64,000 bases of DNA from an uncultured Muribaculaceae bacterium (GTDB lineage: Bacteria > Bacteroidota > Bacteroidia > Bacteroidales > Muribaculaceae). The notes under the pieces are model-generated. The model worked only from the letters and a program-made list of their open reading frames with translations. It was not told where the DNA came from and did not search any database. Both the position numbers and the translations under genes were made by a program. Below, piece by piece: positions 9,206-16,954 of the stretch (positions within the stretch are counted from its first letter, which is position 1; the number at the start of each line of letters is the position of its first letter). Location: contig CAJTQV010000008.1 of NCBI GenBank assembly GCA_910578385.1, positions 88,548 through 152,547 on the forward strand, read 5' to 3'.

Positions 9206-10868
9206 AGTTTTTTGTTTTACGCAATCTAAGGGTTGAGGCATGGTCAACAAATTGCAGGGTCAATATGTCGGGAGCGCCGAACTGCGCCTTTATCTCCCCG
9301 TCAAGCGGCTGACCGGCCGGGTCAAGCCAGGTGACATCAAACACGTTGCGGAAAGATGTGGTATGCAGATACCCCTTGTCCATGCCGGGAATCCATGATG
9401 AACCATTCTTCTCAGCGCCAGAGATATAAATCAGATTGTATCCCTCGCGCGACCTGACAACGGCAAGACGATACTCTCCACCGGGCCTGAGACGGGAGTC
9501 CTCGAAAGAACGGTCGAATATCTCCCACTCCCCTTCCATCAGATCGGTCGAGCGGTTGAAATAAGAGGCACGGACATCCGGGTTGGCAAAATGCGACACT
9601 TCGAGGCGAGCATCGGGCATACGTTCCGCGGTGACAGCAACGGTCATATGGTCAAGACTGAGAGCCGCGCCGGGAGCCACGATAAACCCCACACTGTCGG
9701 GCTGCAGGTCGGGAGCATCAACCGAAAGAATGGGGTGATACTGACGGTCTCCACCAAGTAAGGTGTATTTACCTGCATCGCGCCTCAGACGGAATGAATT
9801 CTCACCGTCGAAAAATGAGATACCCGCCGTGATACGTGATTCCGCCGCCGGCCTTCCATCGATATAAGCACAGACATCGACTGCGGTCAGCCGCAGCTCG
9901 TCACGCGGGTCATCGGCAGTGGCGAGAATGAACTCCAACATGTGTCCGGCTCCTTTGACAGCCACTCCCCACGACGGGTGAGAGACTTTCGCCGTCCGGC
10001 CATCTCTCAGGACATGAGGATAACTTTTCCCGGAACGGTTGTGGAGGTTGGCCGCACGGAATGAAAATGAGAATTCCTCCGCCCTGTCAAGGGGGAGGAA
10101 TCTTATGATAGTGTCAGCACCGGCATTGTCGATGACCAAAGGCGCTCCCCTCTCGCCTGAGTCACCGAGCAGTCCGAACCCTCGGGTGGAGTTCATATAG
10201 ACCGGCTCGCGGCCATGTGCCGAGGCCATTCCAGTCACGGCTGTTATGATACCGACAAGCGCGAACACCATTATGACACAGCCTATAATCTTGTTTATAA
10301 GCCACATGGAGCGTAGATTGAAGTGACTGCGCACCTTGTCGATAAAGAAAGATACCACCCACCACCACAGCAACGCTCCCAGGAAGATGAAAGTGAAGCC
10401 AATGATATAATGAGGCAGCGAAATCTCCGGCAACAGGAAGTTGAACCGGGCGAAAAGACCGATTATCAGGAAGATTATGAGCGGATTCGAGAATGTGAAG
10501 AGGAAGCCCTGCAACACGTCACGCCGCCGCGACGACCGGCTTGCCTCAGGTTTCTTCAAAGTACGTGCCGGATTCGACCGGAACAGATATACACCGAAAA
10601 CCACCAGTACCACGCTTCCGATTATCTGGATGGCGTTCTGGTTCGCTTTCAGGAAATCCTCTATGAAAGATAGTCCGAAACCGGTGAGAAGGCAATAGAA
10701 AAGATCGGACAAGGCCGCCCCCACGCCGGTGAAGAACCCGGTCTTGCGCCCCTTCTCCAGAGTACGCTGAACGCACAGTATTCCCACAGGCCCCATCGGC
10801 GCGGAGATTATGACTCCGATTGCGAGTCCGCGCCACATCATGTATAGTATGCCTTCGAGAAATTCCAT
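9192..10868 (-). CDS. LysE-type exporter fused to a large C-terminal beta-rich domain
   Basis: 558 residues. Residues 1-215 form a LysE/RhtB-type amino-acid exporter: APMGPVGILCVQRTL with the conserved Pro-Gly pattern, GVGAALSDLFYCLLTGFGL, FSNPLIIFLIIGLFARF and a last hydrophobic helix near 193-213. LysE proteins normally end here at about 200-215 residues. About 340 further residues follow, rich in short beta-strand-like stretches and Gly/Asp, without recognisable catalytic motifs, and look like a concanavalin-like or carbohydrate-binding fold (inference). An even number of helices in the first half would leave this domain in the cytoplasm, an odd one in the periplasm. The stop overlaps the dgt start by 14 bases. 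Confidence 0.75.
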   Translation of the reverse strand: MEFLEGILYMMWRGLAIGVIISAPMGPVGILCVQRTLEKGRKTGFFTGVGAALSDLFYCLLTGFGLSFIEDFLKANQNAIQIIGSVVLVVFGVYLFRSNPARTLKKPEASRSSRRRDVLQGFLFTFSNPLIIFLIIGLFARFNFLLPEISLPHYIIGFTFIFLGALLWWWVVSFFIDKVRSHFNLRSMWLINKIIGCVIMVFALVGIITAVTGMASAHGREPVYMNSTRGFGLLGDSGERGAPLVIDNAGADTIIRFLPLDRAEEFSFSFRAANLHNRSGKSYPHVLRDGRTAKVSHPSWGVAVKGAGHMLEFILATADDPRDELRLTAVDVCAYIDGRPAAESRITAGISFFDGENSFRLRRDAGKYTLLGGDRQYHPILSVDAPDLQPDSVGFIVAPGAALSLDHMTVAVTAERMPDARLEVSHFANPDVRASYFNRSTDLMEGEWEIFDRSFEDSRLRPGGEYRLAVVRSREGYNLIYISGAEKNGSSWIPGMDKGYLHTTSFRNVFDVTWLDPAGQPLDGEIKAQFGAPDILTLQFVDHASTLRLRKTKNYGKQ

Positions 10869-10937
10869 TTACGTTTTATATCAGTTCTCTGTACGGGGTG
10901 CCGGCCGGGGTCTGTCCAAATCTCGGTTTGGCACCAA

Positions 10938-11462
10938 TCAGTATCGGTTTGTTATGATGTACCCTCCGTAGGGGGATTGCACGCATTCGTAGCGTTTAAG
11001 CCCCAACTTACGGCTGAGCGCCTCGCCTGAAATTGGCGAGCCTCCACGCTCCACCACATCATAACGGGAGCCACAGTCCGGACACACTGCGACCGGAACC
11101 ATACCGTCCGACTCCATGCGCACACGTATGTCGGGCTTGACCTCGACCGGACATGAAAGGTCATAGGCGAGTGGCACTCCGGCTTCGAGAGTGAACGGGT
11201 TCACTCCGCTTATGAGAAGCACACCGCCGTATCCGGTGGCTGTGCTGACCACATAAGAGAAATTCCGGGGCAGTCCCAGTTCGCGGACAAACATGTTGTA
11301 CTCCCCGTATCCGCTAACTCCATATGTGGTCCATAAATCCATGGTCGACAGATTGATGCCGACCGGAACCGAGGGTATGCGCTCATCATCGACGGTGTTG
11401 CACGACACTAAAGCCGATGCCAATACCGCCGTAAGAAATATTTTCAGCAGAAATGCCCTCAT
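10938..11462 (-). CDS. Lipoprotein with Rieske-like pattern lacking standard cluster ligands
   Basis: 174 residues from the ATG at 11462 (a longer frame would need a TTG six bases upstream). The N-terminus is a lipoprotein signal with SALVSC, the lipidated Cys near residue 21. The second half has the layout of a Rieske domain: DLSCPVE, then about 20 residues later VCPDCGSRYDV, and a closing SPYGGYIITN strand. A true [2Fe-2S] Rieske site needs C-x-H and C-x-x-H pairs; here the histidine positions read Val and Cys, so a normal Rieske cluster is unlikely. Two bases separate it from the SRPBCC gene, so the two are probably co-translated. Function unknown. Confidence 0.65.
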   Translation of the reverse strand: MRAFLLKIFLTAVLASALVSCNTVDDERIPSVPVGINLSTMDLWTTYGVSGYGEYNMFVRELGLPRNFSYVVSTATGYGGVLLISGVNPFTLEAGVPLAYDLSCPVEVKPDIRVRMESDGMVPVAVCPDCGSRYDVVERGGSPISGEALSRKLGLKRYECVQSPYGGYIITNRY

Positions 11463-11464
11463 CG

Positions 11465-11902
11465 TCAAGACATGGGCACCTGACGGAGCATCTGTGCGAA
11501 CTGGTCGGCCATCTTCTGAAGAGGACCGTTGACCATCGGTTTGAGCATCGCGGGAATCTGGATGTCAATCTGCACGTATGTCTCGCACGACTCCGGAGTG
11601 AGCGGAGTGATGTGGAGGGTCATCGAGAGAGGCACCGGAGTGCCCTGACCTTCCAGCCGGATAAGCGAGGGAGCCTCTGTCTCGGCGAGACGGAGCGTCA
11701 CGTCGCCGGCCGGGCCACCGGGGAAGCTGATTGTATCGGGAGTGACACGCACCTGCTCCAGCATAGCCATCTGGTCAGCCGGAATCTGGTCTGCGGGCAC
11801 ATTCTTGAGCATACCGCCAAGACCTTCGAGATTTGAGAGTTTGCTGAATACTCTTTCAGCGGGGTGTGCGAGGCTGACAACCTCGCTCTTGTATGTAGCC
11901 AT
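11465..11902 (-). CDS. SRPBCC (START-like) family protein
   Basis: 145-residue cytoplasmic protein without signal peptide. The N-terminal pattern YKSEVVSLAHPAERVFSKLS followed by an amphipathic helix, a series of beta strands (ISFPGGPAGDVTLRLAE, PSLIRLEGQG, ETYVQIDIQIP) and a long C-terminal helix (KPMVNGPLQKMADQFAQML) fits the small SRPBCC / Bet v1-like ligand-binding fold found widely in Bacteroidales. These proteins bind hydrophobic ligands, but no ligand can be assigned. It lies 64 bases downstream of pyrE and two bases upstream of the lipoprotein gene, so it may be in the pyrE transcript. Confidence 0.8.
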   Translation of the reverse strand: MATYKSEVVSLAHPAERVFSKLSNLEGLGGMLKNVPADQIPADQMAMLEQVRVTPDTISFPGGPAGDVTLRLAETEAPSLIRLEGQGTPVPLSMTLHITPLTPESCETYVQIDIQIPAMLKPMVNGPLQKMADQFAQMLRQVPMS

Positions 11903-11966
11903 TTCGGATTATTATATCATTAGGGACGCACCGGTCTCATAACCATGTACGCCGAAAATATACTGA

Positions 11967-12605
11967 TTATTCTGCGGGGAGCCAGTTGGCGGGATCCTTG
12001 CGCCACTCCTTGAGGGTGGACTCGTCGCCGGGCTGGATATATTTGATGTCAATCGCCGTCTCGACTAAAGTGTCGTAACGGCAGAGAGACTCCATGTGGA
12101 TGTCAGCGTCGCGAAGACGTTTCACAGCCGAGGGGAACTCATAGTTGAAGACGCAGACACCACCTTCCACCTCACAACCCGCCATGCGGATTGTCTCGGC
12201 AGCCTTGAGTGAACCGCCTCCGGTGGCGACTATATCCTCGACCATCACCACACGCTGGCCCGGTTTGAGGTCTCCTTCGATAAGATTTTCAAGACCATGG
12301 TCTTTGGGTGTGGAACGCACATAGACAAAAGGCATTCCCAATGTATCGGCCACAAGCATACCGAACGGTATGGCGGCTGTCGAGACCGCAGCAACTACAT
12401 CGGCTGCGGAATAGGACTCAAGGATTGTCTTGGCCAGTTCCACCTTGATGAAATTGCGCACGTCCGGATATGATAGAATCCTGCGGTTGTCATTGTAAAT
12501 TGGCGAGTTCCAACCGTTTCCCCACACAAACGGGAGTTCCGGCTGAAGCTTGATTGCACTTATGTTCAACAGCTTTTCTGCGAGCATTCGATCAGGTTTT
12601 TTCAT
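11967..12605 (-). CDS. pyrE: Orotate phosphoribosyltransferase
   Basis: 212 residues. Catalyses transfer of phosphoribose from PRPP to orotate, giving orotidine monophosphate in pyrimidine synthesis. The PRPP-binding loop is clear (VVMVEDIVATGGG), together with the substrate-side segment FVWGNGWNSPIYNDNRR and FVYVRSTPKDHGLENLIEG, which holds the family's catalytic flexible loop. The start at 12605 is an ATG preceded by an AT-rich leader. A near-consensus Bacteroidetes promoter lies about 80 bases upstream (12684-12715), so pyrE starts a transcription unit that may include the SRPBCC and lipoprotein genes. Confidence 0.95.
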   Translation of the reverse strand: MKKPDRMLAEKLLNISAIKLQPELPFVWGNGWNSPIYNDNRRILSYPDVRNFIKVELAKTILESYSAADVVAAVSTAAIPFGMLVADTLGMPFVYVRSTPKDHGLENLIEGDLKPGQRVVMVEDIVATGGGSLKAAETIRMAGCEVEGGVCVFNYEFPSAVKRLRDADIHMESLCRYDTLVETAIDIKYIQPGDESTLKEWRKDPANWLPAE

Positions 12606-12683
12606 ATTTTAGATTTTTTAGACCTTGACTGTAGGTTTTACAGATTGCGGATTTTATAATTCCTCACACTCTGTAACAAACTG

Positions 12684-12715
12684 CAAATTTACATTTATCA
12701 CGATTAAAATGCAAA
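12684..12715 (-). promoter_or_regulatory. Promoter of pyrE
   Basis: On the minus strand: -33 element TTTG (12712-12715), a 20-base spacer and -7 element TAAATTTG (12684-12691), an exact match to the Bacteroidetes TTTG / TAnnTTTG form. The predicted transcript start is near 12678, leaving a leader of about 73 bases before the pyrE ATG. Confidence 0.75.
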
Positions 12716-12760
12716 TTTAAAACGCCGTTTGTGCCAAATCAGACTATTTTTTTACATTTT

Positions 12761-13447
12761 TTAGAATGTCACTCCGAGAGTAAGGAGTGACAGGCGGACT
12801 CCCGGGGCAACCTTGATGATACTCTGTGCCGCAGATGTGAGCGTGGAGCCTGTGGTACATACATCATCGACCAACAGCACACCGCGCCCATCTATCTCGC
12901 CGGGATTTTTCAACCGGAACAGGTTCTCTGTATTGCGCACCCGCCGGTCGAGAGTCAGAGATGTCTGGGTTCTATGACTGCGGACCGCCACAAGATTGAG
13001 AGCCACAGGTATTCCGGTCGCCGCACTTATGCCTCGGGCTATCTCCTCAGTCTGGTTGTAGCCGCGTCTCGCCTTCTTTATGAAGTGCATAGGAACGGGA
13101 ACCACAACGTCTATGCCCGTCATGAAGCCGGCGGCTATAAGTTCATTGGCAACGACCGAGCCGAGATGACGCGCCAACCCACGGAAACGGTGATATTTGA
13201 GGTCGTGCATTAGCACGGAGAGTTCGGAATCGCGCGAGTAGAAGAAGTGCCCCGTAGCCCGTTCAAAAGGGAAAAGCCCCATGAAACGCTGCTCCATCGG
13301 ATTGTCGGGCACACGGTGGTAGAGAGTGCGCGGCAAACGTGACATGCAGGGCGTGCAGACATATTTTTCGGAACGTCCGAGCCTAACGCCGCATATGTGA
13401 CACACACGCGGAAAGAGATAATCGGCGAGATTGACAAGAAGATTCAT
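12761..13447 (-). CDS. comF: ComF family phosphoribosyltransferase-like protein
   Basis: 228 residues. The N-terminal double zinc-knuckle is visible (CHICGVRLGRSEKYVCTPC), followed by the phosphoribosyltransferase domain with PVPMHFIKKARRGYNQTEEI and the PRPP loop GVLLVDDVCTTGSTL. ComF proteins assist uptake of transforming DNA in competent bacteria, acting with single-strand DNA processing, although many Bacteroidetes carry ComF without proven competence. It follows recX with a four-base ATGA overlap and is separated from pyrE by a 155-base gap that holds the pyrE promoter. Confidence 0.9.
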   Translation of the reverse strand: MNLLVNLADYLFPRVCHICGVRLGRSEKYVCTPCMSRLPRTLYHRVPDNPMEQRFMGLFPFERATGHFFYSRDSELSVLMHDLKYHRFRGLARHLGSVVANELIAAGFMTGIDVVVPVPMHFIKKARRGYNQTEEIARGISAATGIPVALNLVAVRSHRTQTSLTLDRRVRNTENLFRLKNPGEIDGRGVLLVDDVCTTGSTLTSAAQSIIKVAPGVRLSLLTLGVTF

Positions 13448-13917
13448 CCGCCACGTAGTTTGCGGATTGCCTTGTTCACTGCGTCGGGTTCAAAACCCCG
13501 CGACATCATGCTGCGGAAGAGCTTAACCCGGTCGGCATACTCGGCAAGGTCGAGCGAAGCTGCCGCAGAACGTGCGCTGCGCATGGCCGCCGCCTCATAA
13601 TCCTCGGACGAGATTTCTCCGAAAGCCTCGGTTATGAGGTTCTCCGGAATACGCCGGGCCATCAGCGCGGCGCGTATCTTCATCTTTCCCCAGGCCGAGA
13701 AACGGACCTTGTCGCGTGCGAAGGCTGCGGCAAAACGGCGGTGGTCTATGAAACGCCGCTCGGTAAGTTCTTCAATAATCGAGCGGGTGACATCGGAGGA
13801 AAACCCTTTTGCCCGCAGTTTGCGTGCGATGTCGAAAGCGCACTGCTCGGAGCGTGCACAGAGTCCGGCCATCTTCAGCATGGCCTCGTCGCGTGTCATC
13901 GGTTTCGCCATCTTCAT
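13444..13917 (-). CDS. recX: Regulatory protein RecX
   Basis: 157 residues, all-helical, made of repeated three-helix units. The segments ALLKMAGLCARSEQCAFD-like N-terminus, SDVTRSIIEELTERRFIDHR and RDKVRFSAWGKMKIRAALMA are characteristic of RecX, which binds RecA filaments and modulates recombination. The length fits the family. It overlaps prmC upstream and comF downstream by four bases each (ATGA type), so the three genes are translationally coupled. Confidence 0.9.
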   Translation of the reverse strand: MKMAKPMTRDEAMLKMAGLCARSEQCAFDIARKLRAKGFSSDVTRSIIEELTERRFIDHRRFAAAFARDKVRFSAWGKMKIRAALMARRIPENLITEAFGEISSEDYEAAAMRSARSAAASLDLAEYADRVKLFRSMMSRGFEPDAVNKAIRKLRGG

Positions 13918-14792
13918 TTTTCAGGTCTTACGGCCGCAGCGAAACGCGGTCGGTGAGATATGTCATCTATAATGCGGACATCTACGTAACCTTCCGATTC
14001 AAGCATCTTGCGCAGGTCATCGGCAAAGAGGGGGTTGATTTCGAAATAGAGTCTGCCCCCGGGTAGGAGTGCATTCCGTCCAATCTCGGCAATCCGGCTG
14101 TAATATATCAACGGTTCGCTGTCGCTGACAAAGAGAGCCTGCGCCGGTTCATGCTCCAGCACGTTCCTCTCCATGTCTTTCTTCTCGCTCTCGGCGATAT
14201 ATGGTGGATTGCTCACTATTATGTCGAAGGATTCGGCGGCAGGTTCGTAACGGAAAACATCCTCGTGCAGGAAATTGATTCTTGCATGGAGTGCGGAAGC
14301 GTTCTCACGGGCTATCCGGAGTGCATCTGAAGAGATGTCTATGGCCGTTACCTGCGAGAAAGGGAGGTTGCGCGACAGGGCAATAGCTATAGCCCCGGAG
14401 CCTGTGCCGACATCAAGCACACGCAGATCCTGACCGGGATTCTCATGGACTATGAGGTCAACGAGTTCTTCCGTCTCTGGCCGAGGGATAAGCACCGCCG
14501 GTGACACCTTCAGGTCCATACCGTAAAAGCGGGCCTCGCCGAGAACATATTGAAGCGGTTCACCGGTAAGCAGACGTTTCAGAATTTCGTTCACCTTCTC
14601 CACCACATATTCCGACACCGGCCTGTCCTCATTGATTATAAGCTCCGTTGCGTTCCATCCCTTGAGATGATGAAAGATGAGTCTTGACATGGCCCGCGCC
14701 TCACCCTCGCCATACTCCGGCAAAAGCTCCCGCTGCAAAGCACGCAGCAACTCCCCCACTTTCCACTCCCTATCTTTGTCAAAATGAAACAT
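13914..14792 (-). CDS. prmC: Release factor glutamine methyltransferase PrmC
   Basis: 292 residues. S-adenosylmethionine-dependent enzyme that methylates the Gln of the GGQ motif in peptide-chain release factors. An N-terminal helical domain (about 1-95) precedes the Rossmann methyltransferase domain with VLDVGTGSGAIAIALS (motif I) and the catalytic IVSNPPYI motif. The ATG at 14792 overlaps the stop of the upstream C5 methylase gene (ATGA), which is unusual for a core gene next to a restriction-modification cassette and suggests the cassette was inserted directly upstream and drives or shares transcription. Confidence 0.95.
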   Translation of the reverse strand: MFHFDKDREWKVGELLRALQRELLPEYGEGEARAMSRLIFHHLKGWNATELIINEDRPVSEYVVEKVNEILKRLLTGEPLQYVLGEARFYGMDLKVSPAVLIPRPETEELVDLIVHENPGQDLRVLDVGTGSGAIAIALSRNLPFSQVTAIDISSDALRIARENASALHARINFLHEDVFRYEPAAESFDIIVSNPPYIAESEKKDMERNVLEHEPAQALFVSDSEPLIYYSRIAEIGRNALLPGGRLYFEINPLFADDLRKMLESEGYVDVRIIDDISHRPRFAAAVRPEK

Positions 14793-15706
14793 CAGTGTAA
14801 GACAGTGCTGTTATTGTCAGTATAATCCATGATTGCTGCGGCCACAAATTTACCTAAATTAACAGGTACCGCATTACCTATCATTTGCTCCACTTCGCTT
14901 TTAGAGCCTACGAAATTGAATGTTTCGGGAAAAGTCTGTATCATGGAACGCTCCTTTGTGGAGAGAGGTCTTATGCCTTCCAGACTTTTCACCGGATCAT
15001 TATGATGAATAGGATACCCACTCGGCACGGGTCTATTGACACCCCGGATTGTCGGGCTTGGCTCATCAATACTGAATATACCACGCCTTGCATAACTCCT
15101 GGGATGACGGTAATAATATTCAACATCAATTTTTTTCCCAAAATAATCCCTGACAGACATCTCCTTCGTATCAAGACGAGACAAGATGGAATCCTTAAGA
15201 AAATCGTCCTCCTCCTTAAGTTTTCCTATCATGAAGAACCGCTTTCTCTTTTGAGGCACGCCACAGAGGGCTGCATTAAGCACCACTTGAGTCAGACCAT
15301 AACCCGCATCCTTGAAAATACCCGTTGCCTCAACCAGCTTCTTGGTTTTTGTTATGGTGGAAACATTCTCCATCACGAACCATTCCGGCTTCAGTATACC
15401 GATGATTTTCGCATACGATACGGTCAGATTTCCCCTGCCATTATCCTCGTTCCGCAAACCTGCGCTGCTGAAATCCTGACACGGTGGGCCGCCGATAATC
15501 ATGTCCGGAGAATATTGTCCGATATTGACAGCTGCCTTTTTCTCATCCGAAAGGTCACACGTATGTATCGGATGGTCGAAGTTGATTCCATACACCCATG
15601 CAGCTGCCGGCCAGTTGTCGTAAGCTGCCACAACCTCCAATCCTGCATTCTGGAAACCTAAACTCAGACCTCCACAACCGCAAAACAAATCGACTACTCT
15701 CATCAT
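14792..15706 (-). CDS. DNA (cytosine-5) methyltransferase, type II R-M modification subunit
   Basis: 304 residues. Transfers a methyl group to C5 of cytosine in a specific site to protect DNA from the partner nuclease. Ordered motifs are present: DLFCGCGGLSLGF (I), GGPPCQDFSSAG (IV, catalytic C76), MENV (VI), QKRKRFFMIG (VIII) and QMIGNAVPVNLGKF (X). The distance between VIII and IX, which holds target recognition, is short. It overlaps the nuclease gene by four bases (ATGA at 15703-15706) and prmC by one ATGA, giving a tightly packed cassette. The partner suggests a GRCGYC-type site as for HindV, which is an inference. Confidence 0.93.
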   Translation of the reverse strand: MMRVVDLFCGCGGLSLGFQNAGLEVVAAYDNWPAAAWVYGINFDHPIHTCDLSDEKKAAVNIGQYSPDMIIGGPPCQDFSSAGLRNEDNGRGNLTVSYAKIIGILKPEWFVMENVSTITKTKKLVEATGIFKDAGYGLTQVVLNAALCGVPQKRKRFFMIGKLKEEDDFLKDSILSRLDTKEMSVRDYFGKKIDVEYYYRHPRSYARRGIFSIDEPSPTIRGVNRPVPSGYPIHHNDPVKSLEGIRPLSTKERSMIQTFPETFNFVGSKSEVEQMIGNAVPVNLGKFVAAAIMDYTDNNSTVLH

Positions 15707-16806
15707 TCAAAGATATCAGGACTGTTAACAATTACGGCATCGAATCTCCGTTCCGGACTCAGAAGATTCTGACCGCCACCCAAAATAATGTTTTTTATCT
15801 CGTATTTTGAAATTCTCGGATGCTCCAGTTCCTTACACTTCAAAAACTGATAGGTTTGTGTCCCGCTGAGGGCATAAGCCTTGTCATTAGCAATGTTATA
15901 TGAATGCAGCCGGACGATGCGCCTATAGTCAAACTGACCGTATACCCCTGAATATTCCAGAAGCATCAGGTATATCCATATTATAGTCCTCATCGGCCTG
16001 GTAATTCTTTTGCTGCTTACGGAGTCTTTTCGGTTACACATCTGTATGACAGCAAGATTTGACCACACAAACACATCGAGACAATCATCCGCAAGGACAG
16101 AATTCCGCCCTTTCGATTTCCAGACCGGCTGCACGATCAAAGGTGTTTGTCTATCATTGAGATAACTGCTTACCTTCAAGACCGACTCTAGAATTTTACC
16201 ATAATGAGGCAATACCTCGTCGGGTTCCTCCCAATGGTTGATTCTTGGAACCGTATTCAACATAGCCCGTAATTGATCCTTTTCTTCTGTGGTCCGGAAA
16301 CTGTTACAGATGCTGCATGCGATGAAATTGATGGTAGGAGGACGCACAACTATCTCGCAGCTATACCTGTCCTCTGGAAAATTTTTTGTAGTAGTGTCAG
16401 GCAAAGCCGTGAGCTTTATTTCCAGACCTATAAGGGGAGTATCCGTTTCGGATGTATCGAGCATCACGAGGTCAATCTTCTCCCTGTCACCGGTATAAAA
16501 TTTGTCATAAGCCGGAAAACTGGCTTCAAAATTATAAAAAGCATTTTGTGACAAAGGATCAATCCGGTACAGTGTGCTACCGCTTATATAACGATGTATC
16601 ACATTGTTATCCTCATCAGTACACAGGTATACCGGCTCTATACCCTTATAGCTCATATAAGCTATAAGAGACGCGGGGAATGAACTGTTGAACTGATTCT
16701 TACCCCAGCAATACTCCTGCGAATAATTTCGGCTTGAATTATTGTGATCCTGACCAAAAAGCCCCGGAACAGAATTATTTGTCGGCAATACGTAGCTGTC
16801 ATTCAT
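15703..16806 (-). CDS. HindVP-like type II restriction endonuclease
   Basis: 367 residues. Resembles the HindVP family from the segments PGLFGQDHNNSSRNYSQ, CWGKNQFNSSFPASL and GLEIKLTALPD; the E-x-K in the last, with the preceding acidic residues (KIDLVMLD), is a plausible PD-(D/E)XK catalytic core. HindVP from Haemophilus cuts GRCGYC; whether this protein shares that site is unknown. The gene is more AT-rich than its neighbours, fitting transfer as a cassette with the methylase. A TATCTTTG box ends only four bases before the ATG, so the transcript may be leaderless, or the true start may be elsewhere. Confidence 0.8.
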   Translation of the reverse strand: MNDSYVLPTNNSVPGLFGQDHNNSSRNYSQEYCWGKNQFNSSFPASLIAYMSYKGIEPVYLCTDEDNNVIHRYISGSTLYRIDPLSQNAFYNFEASFPAYDKFYTGDREKIDLVMLDTSETDTPLIGLEIKLTALPDTTTKNFPEDRYSCEIVVRPPTINFIACSICNSFRTTEEKDQLRAMLNTVPRINHWEEPDEVLPHYGKILESVLKVSSYLNDRQTPLIVQPVWKSKGRNSVLADDCLDVFVWSNLAVIQMCNRKDSVSSKRITRPMRTIIWIYLMLLEYSGVYGQFDYRRIVRLHSYNIANDKAYALSGTQTYQFLKCKELEHPRISKYEIKNIILGGGQNLLSPERRFDAVIVNSPDIFE

Positions 16807-16810
16807 ATTG

Positions 16811-16818
16811 CAAAGATA
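16811..16818 (-). promoter_or_regulatory. -7 box (TATCTTTG) directly upstream of the restriction gene
   Basis: The minus-strand sequence TATCTTTG matches TAnnTTTG and ends four bases before the ATG at 16806. No good -33 TTG is seen at the usual distance. If used, transcription would begin at or next to the start codon. Confidence 0.4.
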
Positions 16819-16862
16819 TAAAAATTATCTGACGACGGCGAGGGAATGTCGGCATTTTTTTG

Positions 16863-16870
16863 TATTTTTG
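16863..16870 (+). promoter_or_regulatory. Likely -7 box of the parE promoter
   Basis: TATTTTTG matches TAnnTTTG, 84 bases before the parE ATG. No clear -33 TTG is present at 19-21 bases, so this is a partial promoter match. Confidence 0.4.
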
Positions 16871-16954
16871 CAAATTGACAACAGAATATCCTGTTGCGTT
16901 CAGACAACAAAACAACTTGAAAAGCAGGTCTTCCACTTCCGGAAGCATAGGAAT

